Positions 18,410 through 25,897 of a DNA stretch of 64,000 bases are shown here, piece after piece (position 1 is the stretch's first letter; each line of letters opens with the position of its first letter). A program made the position numbers and the translations under genes. The stretch is from an uncultured Chloroflexota bacterium (lineage in GTDB: Bacteria; Chloroflexota; Anaerolineae; Anaerolineales; Anaerolineaceae). Location: assembly GCA_902791025.1 (NCBI GenBank), contig CADATZ010000006.1, forward strand, positions 66,303 through 130,302, given 5' to 3'. The notes below the pieces were generated by a model. That model did not search any database. It was not told the origin of the DNA and saw only the letters and a program-made list of their open reading frames with translations.

Positions 18410-19465
18410 CCCGGCGGTAAATATTTCGAGCAGCTGTTCCCGCGTAACCTCGCGCATAACACAATGACCGATAGCCTCCGGCATGATGATCGTGATCAGC
18501 TTTCCGGAACGCTTTTTATCGGTAAGAGCTGCCTCCAACAATTCTTCCGGCTCAAAATCCGTAGTGACAGGCAGTCTGTAATCCTTGAGCAGGGACTCCA
18601 CATCCTCGCTCAGCGGTTCCGTACTGAAGGAAAGCGCATCTGCGGCCCGCGCCATCATGGCAGTTCCGATTGCGACAGCGCTGCCGTGGGAGATGGCAAA
18701 ATTACTGCATTTTTCAATGGCGTGTCCTGCGGTATGACCAAGGTTCAAAAGCTTGCGTTCGCTCTGTTCCTTTTCATCCCGTTCCACGACACCGCCCTTG
18801 TAAGCGATACATCGTCCAATGATTTGGGCAAGACGCCCGTCTTCCGGACCTTCCTGCAGCAGTTCATATAATTCTTTCCCATCCAGAATACCGGTCTTGA
18901 TCGCTTCCGCACAGCCATCGGCAAATACCTCCGGTGAAAGCGTCTCAAGCGTATCCATGTCACAGAGCACCAGAGAAGGCTGATGAAAAACACCGGCAAG
19001 GTTTTTCCCTTGAGGGAGATCGACCGCGCACTTTCCGCCGACCGATGAATCCACCATGGAAAGAACCGTCGTTGGAATTTGAACAAAAGGGATCCCGCGC
19101 ATATAGCAGCCTGCCGCAAAGCCGGTCATGTCCCCGCAGACGCCGCCGCCGAGCGCAATAACAAAATCCTTACGGGTGAGATGCGCATCGGCAAGCGCGT
19201 TCAGAATCGAACCGAAGGTTTCCAGTGTTTTTTGCTCCTCACCGGCTGGAAAAACGAAACTGCTGACCGTCAGTCCGGCATCTTCACAAGATGTCCGGAC
19301 CTTTTCCAGGTAAAGCGGAGCCACATTGCTTTCTGAGATGATCATACAGTTCCGCTGCGGGAAAAGCTCACTGATAAAACGTCCGCAGTTCTCCAAAATT
19401 CCGCTGCCGATATACACATCATATCCGTCACCGACACTGATGCGAAGGTGTTGTTCAATCTTCAT
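18401..19465 (-). CDS. aroB: 3-dehydroquinate synthase
   Basis: The 354-residue NAD- and metal-dependent enzyme cyclises DAHP to 3-dehydroquinate. Family motifs are FPAGEEQKTLETF, the NAD-binding GGGVCGDMTGFAAGCYMRGIPF, QIPTTVLSMVDSSVGGKCAVDLPQGKNLAG, FADGCAEAIKTG and NLGHTAGHAIEK with metal-binding histidines. The last codons (TAGWR-like tail ending GWR) touch a heptamer array. aroF lies 225 bp upstream, a gap filled by repeats, so separate transcription from aroF is possible, but no clear promoter is visible. Confidence 0.96.
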   Translation of the reverse strand: MKIEQHLRISVGDGYDVYIGSGILENCGRFISELFPQRNCMIISESNVAPLYLEKVRTSCEDAGLTVSSFVFPAGEEQKTLETFGSILNALADAHLTRKDFVIALGGGVCGDMTGFAAGCYMRGIPFVQIPTTVLSMVDSSVGGKCAVDLPQGKNLAGVFHQPSLVLCDMDTLETLSPEVFADGCAEAIKTGILDGKELYELLQEGPEDGRLAQIIGRCIAYKGGVVERDEKEQSERKLLNLGHTAGHAIEKCSNFAISHGSAVAIGTAMMARAADALSFSTEPLSEDVESLLKDYRLPVTTDFEPEELLEAALTDKKRSGKLITIIMPEAIGHCVMREVTREQLLEIFTAGWR

Positions 19466-19568
19466 CGTAATTCAATCCATCCTGTTTTTCCAAAGGCTGT
19501 CACCCTATATTCTACCCGCAAACTTCCCGGATACCTCCCATCAAATGTTTAACACCTGACGAATATCA

Positions 19569-19688
19569 GATCAAGGATCAAGGAGCAAGGAACAAGGGAA
19601 AGGGTCAAGAGAAAAGAAACGTTCCTCCCAACACCTGACACCTAATATCTGACACCTGACCACTGACCACTGGTCCCTGGCCACTGAA
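19569..19688. repeat. Two heptamer arrays between aroF and aroB
   Basis: The first block (about 19569-19610) is built on ATCAAGG, AGCAAGG, AACAAGG. The second (about 19631-19687) runs CTGACAC, CTAATAT, CTGACAC, CTGACCA, CTGACCA, CTGGTCC, CTGGCCA, CTGAAGA. Unit length is 7 throughout while the sequence drifts. The second block ends 3 bp before the aroF stop codon. No other feature is seen in the 225 bp gap. Confidence 0.75.
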
Positions 19689-19690
19689 GA

Positions 19691-20716
19691 TCACTCCCAT
19701 TCCCGGATCGGCTGGGTTTGGACAAAATCATGCATTGTCTTCAGCATCCCTGCCAGTTTATCGAATTTATCCGGGCGCAGCGACTGCCCGCCGTCACTCC
19801 AGGCATGCTGGGGATCCTGATGAACTTCGATTTCCAGCCCATCAGCACCGGAAGCCACAGCCGCCAGAGCCATTGGTGGGACGAGGAAGTATTTCCCGGT
19901 TGCGTGGGAAGGATCGATGATGATCGGCAGGTGGGTGAGCTTGCGCAGAACCGGCACACAGGTGAGGTCAAGCGTGTTGCGGGTATAGGTCTCAAAAGTA
20001 CGGATACCGCGCTCACAAAGGATGACATTATGGTTCCCCTGAGACATCACATATTCCGCGCTCATCAGCAGTTCCTCATAAGTGGCGGACATACCGCGTT
20101 TCAGCAGGACCGGCTTATCAAGCTTTCCGACCGCCTTGAGCAGATCAAAGTTCTGCATATTGCGGGCGCCGATCTGGATCACATCTACATTTTTGAAAAG
20201 CGGGATATGATTGATCTCCATTAATTCCGTAACGATCGGCAGGCCGGTTTCCTGCTTGGCCGTCTCGAGATATTTGATGCCGACTTCACCCAGACCCTGG
20301 AAAGAATAGGGGGAAGTGCGTGGTTTGAAAGCGCCGCCGCGCAGCATGGTGGCACCACTGGCCTTGACCGCTTTGGCAATATTGACGAGCTGCTCTTCCG
20401 ATTCCACCGAACAGGGACCGGCCATGATCGTCAGGGTTCCGCCGCCAACCTGCGTATTACCGACCGGGATAACTGTATCCTCCGGATGAAACTTGCGGTT
20501 CGCGTCTTTATAGGGCTCCACGATACGCTTGACATCTTCAACGATATCCAGCGCGGCGATCAATCCGATATCCAGGGATGCAGTATCACCGACGAGGCCG
20601 AAAACAGTCTCGTTGACACCGACGGATTTATGAACGGAAATTCCTTTGCCTTCCAGCCAGGAAATAAAACCCTGAACCTGCTCAGGATTGGGATTGGGTT
20701 TCAATACGACGATCAT
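19691..20716 (-). CDS. aroF: 3-deoxy-7-phosphoheptulonate synthase (DAHP synthase)
   Basis: This 341-residue class I-beta DAHP synthase condenses PEP and erythrose-4-phosphate, committing carbon to the shikimate pathway. Residues 1 to about 75 form the N-terminal ferredoxin-like/ACT-like regulatory domain ([20 protein letters not shown]). The barrel has [43 protein letters not shown] and [15 protein letters not shown] is the ribosome binding site. It is the first enzyme gene of the cluster and lies directly behind a leader peptide and terminator, so its transcription is probably attenuated by aromatic amino acid supply. Confidence 0.96.
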   Translation of the reverse strand: MIVVLKPNPNPEQVQGFISWLEGKGISVHKSVGVNETVFGLVGDTASLDIGLIAALDIVEDVKRIVEPYKDANRKFHPEDTVIPVGNTQVGGGTLTIMAGPCSVESEEQLVNIAKAVKASGATMLRGGAFKPRTSPYSFQGLGEVGIKYLETAKQETGLPIVTELMEINHIPLFKNVDVIQIGARNMQNFDLLKAVGKLDKPVLLKRGMSATYEELLMSAEYVMSQGNHNVILCERGIRTFETYTRNTLDLTCVPVLRKLTHLPIIIDPSHATGKYFLVPPMALAAVASGADGLEIEVHQDPQHAWSDGGQSLRPDKFDKLAGMLKTMHDFVQTQPIREWE

Positions 20717-20733
20717 GGACTTTTCCTCCTATG

Positions 20734-20764
20734 AAAAAGACCCGCGGTTTTGGCTGCGGGTCTT
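20734..20764 (-). terminator. Attenuator terminator in front of aroF
   Basis: On the minus strand AAGACCCGC and GCGGGTCTT form a perfect 9 bp stem around AGCCAAAACC, followed directly by TTTTT. It ends 17 nt before the aroF start, so it can only act on transcripts coming from the leader. Its 5' side overlaps sequence that can pair with the segment just after the leader peptide (antiterminator). Confidence 0.88.
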
Positions 20765-20812
20765 CACTTCCTTTGAACTGATCTCTTTCGAGGTATCCTG
20801 TACAGCCAAACC
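20746..20812 (-). promoter_or_regulatory. Antiterminator of the aroF attenuator
   Basis: GGTTTGGCTG (20812-20803, just downstream of the leader peptide stop) is complementary to CAGCCAAAACC (20756-20746, in the terminator's 5' arm and loop) apart from one bulged A. Formation of this helix excludes the terminator. The same GGCTG can pair with CAGCT inside the Phe/Ser/Phe codons of the leader peptide, giving the protective 1:2 helix. The arrangement has the logic of trp- and phe-type attenuators; function is inferred. Confidence 0.72.
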
Positions 20813-20814
20813 AA

Positions 20815-20883
20815 TTAATGCCTTGTATAAAAATAACCAAAGCTGAAATAATAGGTATAGGCGGTAAAGGCGTTTCGATTCAT
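20815..20883 (-). CDS. Aromatic leader peptide of aroF
   Basis: This small frame encodes 22 residues with 5 Tyr and 4 Phe. It begins MNRNAFTAYTYYF and continues SFGYFYTRH to a TAA. The ribosome binding site AGAGGG lies 5-6 nt before the ATG. Nine aromatic codons of 22, immediately upstream of an antiterminator and terminator and of DAHP synthase, identify it as an attenuation leader: slow decoding of Phe or Tyr codons would stall the ribosome and favour the antiterminator. No Trp codon is present, so the signal would be Phe and Tyr charging. Too short for usual gene finding. No clear -35/-10 upstream could be assigned. Confidence 0.85.
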   Translation of the reverse strand: MNRNAFTAYTYYFSFGYFYTRH

Positions 20884-20921
20884 TTGTTCCCTCTTGAAAG
20901 ATGCTAATAGCTTACCACTTT

Positions 20922-20961
20922 TTCACAGAAATAAAAAGCAAATCGAGGAAATTTCTGTGAA
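20922..20961. repeat. 11 bp inverted repeat between DUF1015 gene and aroF leader
   Basis: TTCACAGAAAT (20922-20932) and ATTTCTGTGAA (20951-20961) are perfect inverted copies separated by 18 bp. The repeat lies 18 bp after the DUF1015 stop and about 40 bp upstream of the leader peptide start. Without a U-tract it is a poor terminator; it could be an operator or an mRNA 3' end structure. Confidence 0.5.
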
Positions 20962-20979
20962 TTTATGACAAACCAGGTA

Positions 20980-22299
20980 CTATTCCAATATCTGCTGGGC
21001 TTCGATATAGAACCGCTTCTCGTGCGCTTCGCCCATGGAGAAGGTCTTGCGCGGCAGTGCTCCGTCATGGATAATGCCCTGGAAGAAGCCATTCTTGGAA
21101 ACCGGAGGCAGATAGAAACCGGAGACATCCTGACCTGTGGAGATTTCCACAAGATCCTGGGCACCGTGAATGTAGTCAATCTTTTCGTATTTCCCTTCCG
21201 CAAGCCACTTATCGAGGATCTGCTGAATGGAACCAACGCAAATCACTGAAGGCGCCTCAACGAAGGTCGCTGTAAAGGCTTCTCCATTTTCCAAAATACC
21301 AAAGGCTTGAGTGCCTTCCGGCGTGGCATTGATGGCTTTGATCATCGCATCCGCGTCTTTGACAGCCTCGATCTTGATTTTCTCCCCCAGTTCCTTTTCA
21401 AACAGGGAAACAGCAAAATCCTTTGTCCCGAAAATGGCACGGTGGATCGGCTCGAACTGCTGAGCGGGATCGTGAAGGTTTTCCAGCTCAACCAGAGCGT
21501 AACGGGCAGGATGATCCATGCCCCATTCAGCCTTGTGCGCTTCCCAGATCGTCTTGGCAGTAGCAAGGGAGTGGTTGCCGTCGCCGATAGCGAAGAGAAT
21601 GCGGTTTTTATCAGAGACCGGGCCGTATTTCTTCTCAATAGTCTCGTCGGACTGCAGTTCCGCGATCGTGTTATAGATATGCTCTTCATATTCCGGCTCC
21701 GCGAGCGAGTAACCGGTGATGTGACCGCTTCCCAGCATCAGGTCAAAGTCATAGACCTTCTTCATCTTGTCACGCTGCTCGATGAGCGGCTCGATGAGCT
21801 TCTTTTCCGAGTCATCAACAAGCACAAGGATATGCGGCACTTCCAGCGGAGCACCTTCGCGGATCTTTACCCGCGGCGGGATGCGTTCGGCGACAGTCCC
21901 TTCCGTTGCGCGGATCCAGCTGGTGGAGGTTTTGGTATAATCATAATCTTCGAGGTCGATGGTGAGCATCAGCCCCCAGCGGATACCGTTGTCAATATGA
22001 CGCTCAACGAGGATCATGCCGGGATGAACATCAAACAGGTTCTCAGCCAGGTATTTACGTTCTTCCGCCTGAATGTCGGCAATCTTCTTTTCTTCATCGA
22101 TCTTGCCGAGATAATATTCCGGGAATGTGATATGAAGGGTGGACGGCGCGTCACCGACAAGCGCTTCCACTTTATCCCAGTAGGCCTTGTTGGATGTGTA
22201 CTGGTCACAGGCGATCACTGCCCATTTCGTCATGTCGACTGACGCGTTCGGCAGCAGCATTTTCGGGGTTTTTATAATCGTAACGTTGTTCTTCGGCAT
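20980..22299 (-). CDS. DUF1015 family protein
   Basis: The 439-residue protein matches the DUF1015 family from end to end: WAVIACDQYTSN near 25-36, ITFPEYYLG, RWGLMLTIDLEDYDY, ATEGTVAERIPPRVKIREGAPLEVPHI and FAIGDGNHSLATAKTIWE. The biochemical role is not established to my knowledge; the family is soluble and frequently found near amino-acid (serine) metabolism genes. Here it is a single gene with its own promoter, next to the aro cluster. The ATG at 22299 has GGAGGG 7 nt upstream; a longer frame with eight more codons is less likely. Confidence 0.85.
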   Translation of the reverse strand: MPKNNVTIIKTPKMLLPNASVDMTKWAVIACDQYTSNKAYWDKVEALVGDAPSTLHITFPEYYLGKIDEEKKIADIQAEERKYLAENLFDVHPGMILVERHIDNGIRWGLMLTIDLEDYDYTKTSTSWIRATEGTVAERIPPRVKIREGAPLEVPHILVLVDDSEKKLIEPLIEQRDKMKKVYDFDLMLGSGHITGYSLAEPEYEEHIYNTIAELQSDETIEKKYGPVSDKNRILFAIGDGNHSLATAKTIWEAHKAEWGMDHPARYALVELENLHDPAQQFEPIHRAIFGTKDFAVSLFEKELGEKIKIEAVKDADAMIKAINATPEGTQAFGILENGEAFTATFVEAPSVICVGSIQQILDKWLAEGKYEKIDYIHGAQDLVEISTGQDVSGFYLPPVSKNGFFQGIIHDGALPRKTFSMGEAHEKRFYIEAQQILE

Positions 22300-22339
22300 T
22301 TGATTTCCCTCCGTTGATTTCAATTTTCATACTTCTATA

Positions 22340-22368
22340 ATTTTACATAAATCAAACCCCAAAAACAA
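22340..22368 (-). promoter_or_regulatory. Promoter of the DUF1015 gene
   Basis: On the minus strand TTGTTT (22368-22363) and TAAAAT (22345-22340) are separated by 17 bp, about 40 bp before the start codon. Confidence 0.5.
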
Positions 22369-22436
22369 TAGCTGAAAATCAGTTTTTCGCTATGTAAAAA
22401 TCACATATTTGTCTGACAACTGTTGATAAAATAAGT

Positions 22437-22465
22437 TTTATATCTTGTTTAAAAGCAACTATAAT
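22437..22465 (+). promoter_or_regulatory. Possible promoter of the DUF3791/DUF3990 module
   Basis: A perfect TATAAT (22460-22465) is preceded at 17 bp by the weak -35 TTTATA (22437-22442). The region is very A/T rich. The first gene starts 50 bp downstream. Confidence 0.4.
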
Positions 22466-22514
22466 TATATAAAACTTTTTGAGAAATTCTTTTGGATGAA
22501 AAGAGTGATTCATT

Positions 22515-22727
22515 ATGACTGAAAAAAGATTAAATAACTCAATTTTCCTTATGTATCTGGTATCGGAGAATTACAAAAAGGCTCATCATCTTTCCAACCT
22601 GGAATTTCTGGCATTGAACAGAAAATATTCAATATTAAACTTCATTGCTGATTGTCCTGACATATTTGACAGCATGAGCAGTGATGAAATGGTAGCCGAA
22701 ATAGATGATTATGTCTCAGCAAATTAA
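22515..22727 (+). CDS. DUF3791 small protein, putative antitoxin-like partner
   Basis: A 70-residue acidic protein. The pattern of an N-terminal helix (NSIFLMYLVSENYKKAHHLS), NRKYSILNFIADCPDIF and the end MVAEIDDYVSAN resembles DUF3791. Its end overlaps the next gene by 17-23 bp, so the two are translationally coupled. Function is not known; small DUF3791 genes are commonly found beside DUF3990 genes, and a neutralising or binding partner role is inferred from size, coupling and order only. Confidence 0.65.
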   Translation: MTEKRLNNSIFLMYLVSENYKKAHHLSNLEFLALNRKYSILNFIADCPDIFDSMSSDEMVAEIDDYVSAN

Positions 22728-23265
22728 TCGCATACTATATCATGGGACAATCTCGAAAATTGAGCACATCGACGTCCAGCAAGGACGCGGATTCAAAGAT
22801 TTCGGGAAAGGTTTCTACATGGCTGTCAGTAAAGTTCAAGCTATCGGTATGATGCATAAAAAATATCGTGAAGCTGTCCGCAGAAACATCAATAAAACAT
22901 CTGCTTCCTTTCAGGAGCACCTGTATCAAATAACTATCGATGTCGAATATGCAAAGTCTCTCCAAACACGCATTTTCTGCTATGCAGACGAAGAATGGCT
23001 GAATTTTGTCCTGTTATGCAGGGAAAAGGGAGACATACCTCATTCTTACGATCTGGTTATCGGACCAACAGCTGACGATGACACGATGTTATGCCTGAAA
23101 TCATACTGGGACGGATTGTATGGCAAAACCGGTAGTTATGAAGCAAAACGAATTTTGCTTCGTAATTTGGAACCTGAAAATTTAGGTATTCAATATTATA
23201 TTGGCAAGCAAAATATAGCCGATAAATTGATCAGTGAAATTATTGAAATAGACTGGAAACGTTGA
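22705..23265 (+). CDS. DUF3990 protein, ADP-ribosyltransferase-like fold
   Basis: 186 residues (184 if the ATG at 22711 is used; neither has a strong ribosome binding site). Near the N-terminus RILYHGT is followed by GRGFKDFGKGFYMA and, further on, by HSYDLVIGPTADDDTM and GIQYYIGKQN, the hallmark order of DUF3990. The H of YHGT, the Y of GKGFY and the Q of IQY match the H-Y-[EQ] positions of the diphtheria-toxin-like ADP-ribosyltransferase superfamily. A NAD-using toxin activity is therefore plausible but not shown. It is flanked by two small acidic proteins in one operon. Confidence 0.72.
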   Translation: MIMSQQINRILYHGTISKIEHIDVQQGRGFKDFGKGFYMAVSKVQAIGMMHKKYREAVRRNINKTSASFQEHLYQITIDVEYAKSLQTRIFCYADEEWLNFVLLCREKGDIPHSYDLVIGPTADDDTMLCLKSYWDGLYGKTGSYEAKRILLRNLEPENLGIQYYIGKQNIADKLISEIIEIDWKR

Positions 23266-23268
23266 AAT

Positions 23269-23529
23269 ATGTCAGAATCAAAAATTGAAACAGTAAAAGG
23301 CTTCTGTGTGGTTGCCTTGACCAAATATCTCATGAAGCAACTGAATCTTACACATGACAAAGCATTTGAAAAGCTGATGAGTATGGAGATTTATTCATTA
23401 TTAATGGACACAGAAACAAGACTTTTCCTGGAAACGAATGATTACTTATGCCAATGCTGCCGAATTGAGCTAAATGATGGTATAGAAGCCTTATATTCAT
23501 ACATTAATGAAGAGGTTGTTTCTGCATAA
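23269..23529 (+). CDS. Small helical protein, DUF3791-like
   Basis: 86 residues starting 3 bp after the DUF3990 stop. It is mostly helical in appearance (CVVALTKYLMKQLNLTHDKAFEKLM, ELNDGIEALYSYINEEV) and acidic, with a Cys pair LCQCC near residue 63. It resembles DUF3791 in length and in the end pattern of an acidic helix plus Tyr-Ile. It may be a second partner of the DUF3990 protein. The frame ends 13 bp before the convergent AmrS gene. Confidence 0.55.
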   Translation: MSESKIETVKGFCVVALTKYLMKQLNLTHDKAFEKLMSMEIYSLLMDTETRLFLETNDYLCQCCRIELNDGIEALYSYINEEVVSA

Positions 23530-23542
23530 TTTCTATGACAAC

Positions 23543-24355
23543 TCAGACATTTCCCTCATAAACATATTTGAGCATATTCCTTGCGATTTCAGCCAGGTGA
23601 TAGACGATGTGAACCGGCGTGGGCGGGGTGTTCCGCATTTCGCCTGCCGGGAAGAAGCGGGTGACGTGAAGCGGAATCTCCGGATCGATTTTCGCTACTC
23701 TTTCGGAAAGCTCCCGCATTTCCTCCTCGCTGTCATTAAACCCGGGAACGATTAGCGTTGTCAGCTCCACATGGGCTGATTGAGAAGCAATACGGATATT
23801 TTCCAAAACCGTTTCCAGATTCCCGCCGATCCTTCGGTATGAATCCTCCCGAATCGTTTTGAGATCAATATTCAGCGCATCGATTGCCGGGAGCAGCTCT
23901 TCCAGCGTTCCGCGGGATGCCATCCCATTGGTGACCAGGACATTTTTCAGCCCTGCCTCATGGGCGGGAAATACCGTGTCGCGGAGAAACTCCGTCATGA
24001 TGAGTGGTTCGTTATAGGTATAGGCGATCCCGATGTTTCCGCAATCCCGCAGTTCTAATGCCCGCTGAATGATCATCTCCGGCGTGGCACGCACAAAGCG
24101 AGCGGGTCCCCGTGAGATTGAATCATTCTGGCACCACGGGCAGCGCATATTGCAGCCCCAGCTTCCGAGGGAAAGGATATAACTTCCGGGATTGAACCGG
24201 GCAAGTGGCTTCTTCTCGATTGGGTCCAGAGCCAGGCCGGTGATTTCCCCATAATTCAATCCGGTGACCTTTCCGTCACGCAAAGTGCGAGTACCGCAAT
24301 ATCCCACAGTACCCTCTTTCAATTCACAATGATGAAAACAAATCGAACAGTGCAT
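23543..24355 (-). CDS. amrS: AmmeMemoRadiSam system radical SAM enzyme AmrS
   Basis: The 270-residue radical SAM protein has its cluster motif CNMRCPWC with C68, C72 and C75, preceded by an N-terminal CxxC...CxxxC zinc-type segment (CSICFHHCELKEGTVGYCG). This N-terminus and LDPIEKKPLARFNPG distinguish AmrS from pyruvate formate-lyase activases. The genetic partners AmrA (AMMECR1) and AmrB (Memo) are found as one fused gene 23 kb away in this window. The reaction of the system is not fully known; modification of a protein or small molecule is assumed. The gene stands alone between the DUF3990 module and DUF2461. Confidence 0.88.
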   Translation of the reverse strand: MHCSICFHHCELKEGTVGYCGTRTLRDGKVTGLNYGEITGLALDPIEKKPLARFNPGSYILSLGSWGCNMRCPWCQNDSISRGPARFVRATPEMIIQRALELRDCGNIGIAYTYNEPLIMTEFLRDTVFPAHEAGLKNVLVTNGMASRGTLEELLPAIDALNIDLKTIREDSYRRIGGNLETVLENIRIASQSAHVELTTLIVPGFNDSEEEMRELSERVAKIDPEIPLHVTRFFPAGEMRNTPPTPVHIVYHLAEIARNMLKYVYEGNV

Positions 24356-24429
24356 AGCTTGATGATAAATATGTGGTTGTTAGTCGGCAACTGATCAGAG
24401 TATCTTTTTATAGAATCTCTTTTTTTGCT

Positions 24430-25104
24430 TTACTGCGAACTTCTCCAGCTGTTTTCCGCTTTTATCAGAAAATGATAGATGGGGGAAAGCTGCTGAAAAT
24501 CTTCAGCGACTTTTTCCGCGAGCGTTTCACTGTACAGTTCACTCTCGTCATTACTCTCACGGTACCAGAAAAAGGTTTTGCGGTTCAGCCAGTCCCAATA
24601 TTTCTCCGGCGCATCCGGGAAATGGTTCCGCTTGTAGCTTTCGCCGGTCAGGGTGAAAACCTTCTGCTTTCGGTGTGCCGTGAAAGCCTTTCGGAAAACC
24701 TTATCCTCTGTCAGGATCATTTCGCGAATGGCTTCAAGCGTTTCCTTAGCTGGAATGTAGTACCCCATCCCATAACGAAATTCGCGGGTGGAAAGTTCGA
24801 AGAAAAAGGATGGGTATCCGTACATCATATCCTTACCGCGGCCCATCGTGCACCAGACATGATCGCGGAAAAAAGGTCCGTTACCGATCACCCGGGCATC
24901 CCGGTAGACCCGGGCAATGCGTTTTTCAGAACAATCCATGACCGGATCGATATCCAGCATCGTCGGCTGCAGATCTCGCATGAGCTGAACGAATGGTTCC
25001 GTGACATACGTCTTGATCTGGTCCTTTTTTTCGTGATACCAGGCACGGTCATTGCGGGACCATACTTCAAAGAGCAGATCCTGTGATTCAGATGAAAAAG
25101 GCAT
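24430..25104 (-). CDS. DUF2461 family protein
   Basis: A soluble protein of 224 residues matching DUF2461 (TIGR02453): LFEVWSRNDRAWYHEKKDQIK near the start, RIARVYRDARVIGNGPFFRDHVW with the conserved R/Y/D pattern, FFFELSTREFRYGMGYYIP, and the C-terminal basic/aromatic region. No reaction is known for the family. The ATG at 25104 lies 8 bp after the exonuclease III stop, so both genes are probably co-transcribed; a longer frame would overlap that gene. Confidence 0.78.
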   Translation of the reverse strand: MPFSSESQDLLFEVWSRNDRAWYHEKKDQIKTYVTEPFVQLMRDLQPTMLDIDPVMDCSEKRIARVYRDARVIGNGPFFRDHVWCTMGRGKDMMYGYPSFFFELSTREFRYGMGYYIPAKETLEAIREMILTEDKVFRKAFTAHRKQKVFTLTGESYKRNHFPDAPEKYWDWLNRKTFFWYRESNDESELYSETLAEKVAEDFQQLSPIYHFLIKAENSWRSSQ

Positions 25105-25112
25105 ATCTTGTC

Positions 25113-25868
25113 TCAGAACTCCATGACAATTTCCACCGGGCAATGGTCGGAGCCAAAGACTTCCTGATGGATGGACGCGCTCTTCAAATTGGGAAGTAAT
25201 CGTTCAGAAAGTAAAAAATAGTCAATGCGCCACCCTGCGTTCCGTTCCCGTGCTTTCATGCGGTAGGACCACCAGGAATATTCACCGGCTTTGTCCGGGT
25301 AAAAGTGACGGAAGGAGTCGACAAAACCGGATGCGAGCATGGCAGAGATTTGGGAGCGTTCTTCATCGGAAAAGCCCGCGTTGCCCCGGTTTGGTCCCGG
25401 ATTTTTGAGGTCGATTTCTTCATGAGCGACGTTCATATCACCGCACATGATGACCGGTTTTGTCTGATCCAGTTCTTTTACGTAAGCCCTGAAATCATCC
25501 TCCCACTGCATGCGGTAATCAATGCGCGCCAGTCCATCCTGTGCGTTGGGTGTGTAGATGTTGATAAGATAGAATTTGTCAAATTCCAGTGTGATTGCCC
25601 GTCCTTCATGATTGTGGATATCCTGCGGGAGTCCGTATCTGACGGAAATTGGTTCTTTTTTACAAAAAACCGCGGTTCCGGAATATCCCTTCTTTTCCGC
25701 GCTGTACCAGTATTGGCTGTACCCCGGAAGTTCCAGTTTCAACTGATCCGGCTGCATTTTAGTTTCCTGCAGGCAAAAGAAATCCGCCTCGGCTTCCTGA
25801 AAATAATCCATAAAACCTTTTCCCATACATGCCCGCAGTCCGTTCACATTCCAAGAAATAAATTTCAT
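25113..25868 (-). CDS. xth: Exodeoxyribonuclease III
   Basis: This 251-residue AP endonuclease/3'-exonuclease acts in base excision repair. Catalytic motifs of the family are all present: WNVNGLRA (N7), CLQETKMQ (E34), the IYTPNAQDG region, CGDMNVAHEEIDLKNP, GWRIDYFLLSE and GSDHCPVEI with the final catalytic histidine. DUF2461 follows 8 bp downstream. A palindromic repeat element begins 29 bp upstream of its start. Confidence 0.96.
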   Translation of the reverse strand: MKFISWNVNGLRACMGKGFMDYFQEAEADFFCLQETKMQPDQLKLELPGYSQYWYSAEKKGYSGTAVFCKKEPISVRYGLPQDIHNHEGRAITLEFDKFYLINIYTPNAQDGLARIDYRMQWEDDFRAYVKELDQTKPVIMCGDMNVAHEEIDLKNPGPNRGNAGFSDEERSQISAMLASGFVDSFRHFYPDKAGEYSWWSYRMKARERNAGWRIDYFLLSERLLPNLKSASIHQEVFGSDHCPVEIVMEF

Positions 25869-25897
25869 TTTCTACCCTCGTTGTAATTATTCAAGAC

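Noticed and set aside
21307..22242. Plus-strand frame of 311 codons opposite the DUF1015 gene
   Set aside because: Shadow of the DUF1015 coding strand, which has conserved motifs, a promoter and a ribosome binding site.
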